17,062 bases of DNA, taken from Bacteroidales bacterium. Lineage in GTDB: Bacteria; Bacteroidota; Bacteroidia; Bacteroidales; WCHB1-69. The stretch's first letter is position 1. Every line of letters begins with the position of its first letter. Positions 15,561 to 17,062 of this stretch are shown here, in pieces. Both the position numbers and the translations under genes were made by a program. The notes below the pieces were generated by a model. That model searched no databases, had not been told where the DNA came from, and saw nothing but the letters and a program-made list of their open reading frames with translations. The stretch lies in assembly GCA_031257735.1 (NCBI GenBank), contig JAIROC010000055.1, positions 1 to 17,062 on the forward strand, read 5' to 3'.

Positions 15561-16397
15561 TTATTTAATAGCTTTTAAACTCATGTCCAAGCCTTTTACT
15601 GAATGGGTCAAAGCTCCGACAGAAATAAAATCCACACCTGTTTCTGCATATTTTCGAACATTATGTTCATTTATATTGCCTGATGCTTCGGTTTCATATT
15701 TGTTGTTTACCATTTCGACCCCTTTCCGAACATTTTCCACCGTAAAATTGTCAAACATGATGCGGTGAAATCCGCCTAAAGAAAGCGCTTTTTCCACTTC
15801 CTCCAAAGAACGGGTTTCTATTTCAATTTTTATATCTATATTATTATTTCTCACATAATCATTTGCTTTTTCAATAGCATTTTCAATTCCCCCTGCGTAA
15901 TCAATATGATTATCTTTCAGCATAATCATATCATAGAGACCCATACGATGATTGTATCCGCCTCCAATGCGAACAGCCATTTTTTCCAATATCCGAAAGT
16001 TAGGTGTTGTTTTTCTTGTATCCAACAAACAAGCATTTGTTCCTTTGATAAGTTCGCAGAAGTATTTTGTTTTTGTTGCAATTCCGCTCATTCGTTGCAT
16101 AATGTTTAGCATTAACCGTTCGGACATTAAAATAGAATGTACTTTCCCTGCTATTTCAAAAACAATATCATCTTTTTTGACAGCAGTTCCGTCCTCAATA
16201 AAGACAACTGTCTTCAACGATTTGTCAATTTGTTTGAAAACCTGTAATGCAATTTCTACGCCTGCAATGATACCATCTTCTTTTATTCGTAATTCAGCTT
16301 TTCCGTATGCCGTATCGGGGACGGACAATAAAGATGAATGATCACCACTACCAATATCTTCTCTGATAGCTTCCCTGATGATTTCCTCAATAGACAT
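15561..16397 (-). CDS. nadC: Nicotinate-nucleotide pyrophosphorylase (quinolinate phosphoribosyltransferase)
   Basis: 278 residues, full length. The enzyme joins quinolinate and PRPP with loss of CO2 to give nicotinate mononucleotide, the last step of de novo synthesis before the shared NAD pathway. Motifs: LDTRKTTPNFR at 125-135, GGGYNHRMGLYD at 145-156, LKDNH at 160-164, EIETRS, MFDNF, EASGNI and SVGALTHS, all in the expected order and carrying the Arg, His and Lys residues that hold the two phosphates and the carboxylates. The start ATG is 3 bases after the DUF4783 stop codon, so the two are surely co-transcribed. nadA and nadB are not in the window. Confidence 0.97.
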   Translation of the reverse strand: MSIEEIIREAIREDIGSGDHSSLLSVPDTAYGKAELRIKEDGIIAGVEIALQVFKQIDKSLKTVVFIEDGTAVKKDDIVFEIAGKVHSILMSERLMLNIMQRMSGIATKTKYFCELIKGTNACLLDTRKTTPNFRILEKMAVRIGGGYNHRMGLYDMIMLKDNHIDYAGGIENAIEKANDYVRNNNIDIKIEIETRSLEEVEKALSLGGFHRIMFDNFTVENVRKGVEMVNNKYETEASGNINEHNVRKYAETGVDFISVGALTHSVKGLDMSLKAIK

Positions 16398-16400
16398 AAA

Positions 16401-16820
16401 TTACTTTTTCTCAATAGTTAATTTATAAACAAATTCATTCTCTTGGTCTTTTTTTACAACGTAATATATTTTGAATATTCCTCCTGCAGTAGTGTAAGTC
16501 CCGATAGAAAATTTGGTATTTTCAGAAGTAGAACCTCCTTGTTTTACAGTAAAATCTTTGGGAGGATTTGTCTTGAAAAATTCAGATAGAATAGATTCCG
16601 CCTGAACTTTACTAAAATATCCTTCCTTCCCCAAGACAGACATTTCAACCATTGAACAGAGGTATTTAGAGAGTTGCTGGGCATCCCCAAGCATAATGCT
16701 TTTATTGACTTCTGAACAGATATCTTTAGTGGTAGAAAAAAACACAGCAATTCCTATTATTGCAGAAATAAATGTGAGAGAATGTAATTTGTTATTCCAT
16801 AGTAACTTATTTATTTTCAT
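16401..16820 (-). CDS. DUF4783 family protein, exported
   Basis: 139 residues. Residues about 10-30 (LHSLTFISAIIGIAVFFSTT) form a hydrophobic signal or anchor segment. The rest matches the DUF4783 pattern as I recall it: ICSEVNKSIMLGDAQQLSKYL, VEMSVLGKEGYFSKVQAESIL, EFFKTNPPKDF, SIGTYTTAGGIFKIYYV and LTIEKK at the end. These proteins are found in Bacteroidota, often directly upstream of nadC, and probably have a small NTF2-like fold; their function is not established. It is first in the DUF4783-nadC-pfkA-hydrolase operon. A TAAAATTTG sequence about 45 bases upstream is one base too long for a TAnnTTTG box, so the promoter is uncertain. Confidence 0.82.
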   Translation of the reverse strand: MKINKLLWNNKLHSLTFISAIIGIAVFFSTTKDICSEVNKSIMLGDAQQLSKYLCSMVEMSVLGKEGYFSKVQAESILSEFFKTNPPKDFTVKQGGSTSENTKFSIGTYTTAGGIFKIYYVVKKDQENEFVYKLTIEKK

Positions 16821-16904
16821 TATTTTTTAATTTAAACTTTACTATATAGTCTACCAAATTTTATGCCAAACAAATTGAGAAGCACAAAATTCAGAACATC
16901 TGAC

Positions 16905-16966
16905 TTGAGTTATGGGTTATGAGTTATTTTAGTTTTCGTCAGCCTAATTAGTGTCTGTCCGAAAAC
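16905..16966. repeat. Dispersed repeat, copy C, next to an IS-end-like sequence
   Basis: Tandem GAGTTATGGGTTATGAGTTAT is followed by GTTTTCGTCAGCCTAA, the same core as copies A (664) and B (inside the MITE), and then by TTAGTGTCTGTCCGAAAACG, which resembles the MITE end TAGAGTCTGTCTATAAAGTA. No matching second end is seen in the window. Confidence 0.5.
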
Positions 16967-17017
16967 GCATAAATTCATTTCTTCAATGTATAATTGTAAT
17001 CAGAGAATAACGGTAAA

Positions 17018-17060
17018 GGGCTGAAAGCCCGCAATCAATAGCACAGGGCAACGCCCTGTG
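17018..17060. repeat. Double-hairpin repeat, REP-like, at the right edge
   Basis: GGGCT-GAA-AGCCC (17018-17030) and CACAGGGC-AAC-GCCCTGTG (17042-17060) are two perfect GC-rich hairpins separated by GCAATCAATAG. The GC content is far above the surroundings. I recall sequences of this form (a CTGAAAG hairpin, GCAATCAATAG, then a GGGCAACGCCC hairpin) as abundant dispersed repeats in Bacteroidota genomes. The window ends 2 bases later, so it may continue. Confidence 0.65.
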
Positions 17061-17062
17061 TA

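Overview
The window looks like a piece of a Bacteroidales chromosome (phylum Bacteroidota). It is AT-rich. Several genes are preceded by the TAnnTTTG -7 promoter element typical of the phylum, and Shine-Dalgarno sequences are absent where I looked. Gene content agrees: a PorZ-like type IX secretion protein with its own C-terminal sorting domain, a DUF4783-nadC pair, and a long ribosomal protein S1 with six S1 domains. I cannot name a genus from the sequence.

Layout from left to right. 1-720: a frameshifted, 5'-truncated phage or polymorphic-toxin type nuclease gene (PBECR2-like) running off the left edge, bordered by a palindromic repeat and a tandem TAATTCA-type repeat. 723-5150 (minus strand): prs (PRPP synthetase), a D-2-hydroxyacid dehydrogenase and, after a 176 bp gap, porZ. 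5393-6601 (minus): an AbiE toxin-antitoxin pair with an intact AbiEi-type regulator and an AbiEii toxin that has lost its nucleotidyltransferase core. 6694-7109: two small mobile-element relics side by side, an internally deleted IS5-type element that keeps both ends and the transposase R-E-K motif, and a 118 bp MITE-like element with 4 bp target duplication. 7446-7520: tRNA-Val(UAC) with a strong promoter. 7709-8248: an ORF6N-domain protein. 8368-8997: rsmG. 9206-9788: a decayed array of 21 bp units coding for heptads. 9948-10532: a LOG-family nucleotide hydrolase. 10761-13214: rpsA with unusually long acidic and basic tails, a leader hairpin and a clear terminator. 13416-16820 (minus): a tight operon DUF4783-nadC-pfkA-serine hydrolase. 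16905-17062: dispersed repeats, including a double hairpin cut by the right edge.

The housekeeping genes cover PRPP synthesis (prs) and one user of PRPP (nadC, NAD synthesis), glycolysis (pfkA), 16S rRNA methylation (rsmG), translation (rpsA) and protein export to the cell surface (porZ). The accessory parts between them are mostly in decay. I see no complete novel system. The observations most worth following are the heptad array that kept expanding after it lost its frame, the MITE carrying a dispersed repeat found at two other loci, and the AbiE pair with a gutted toxin.
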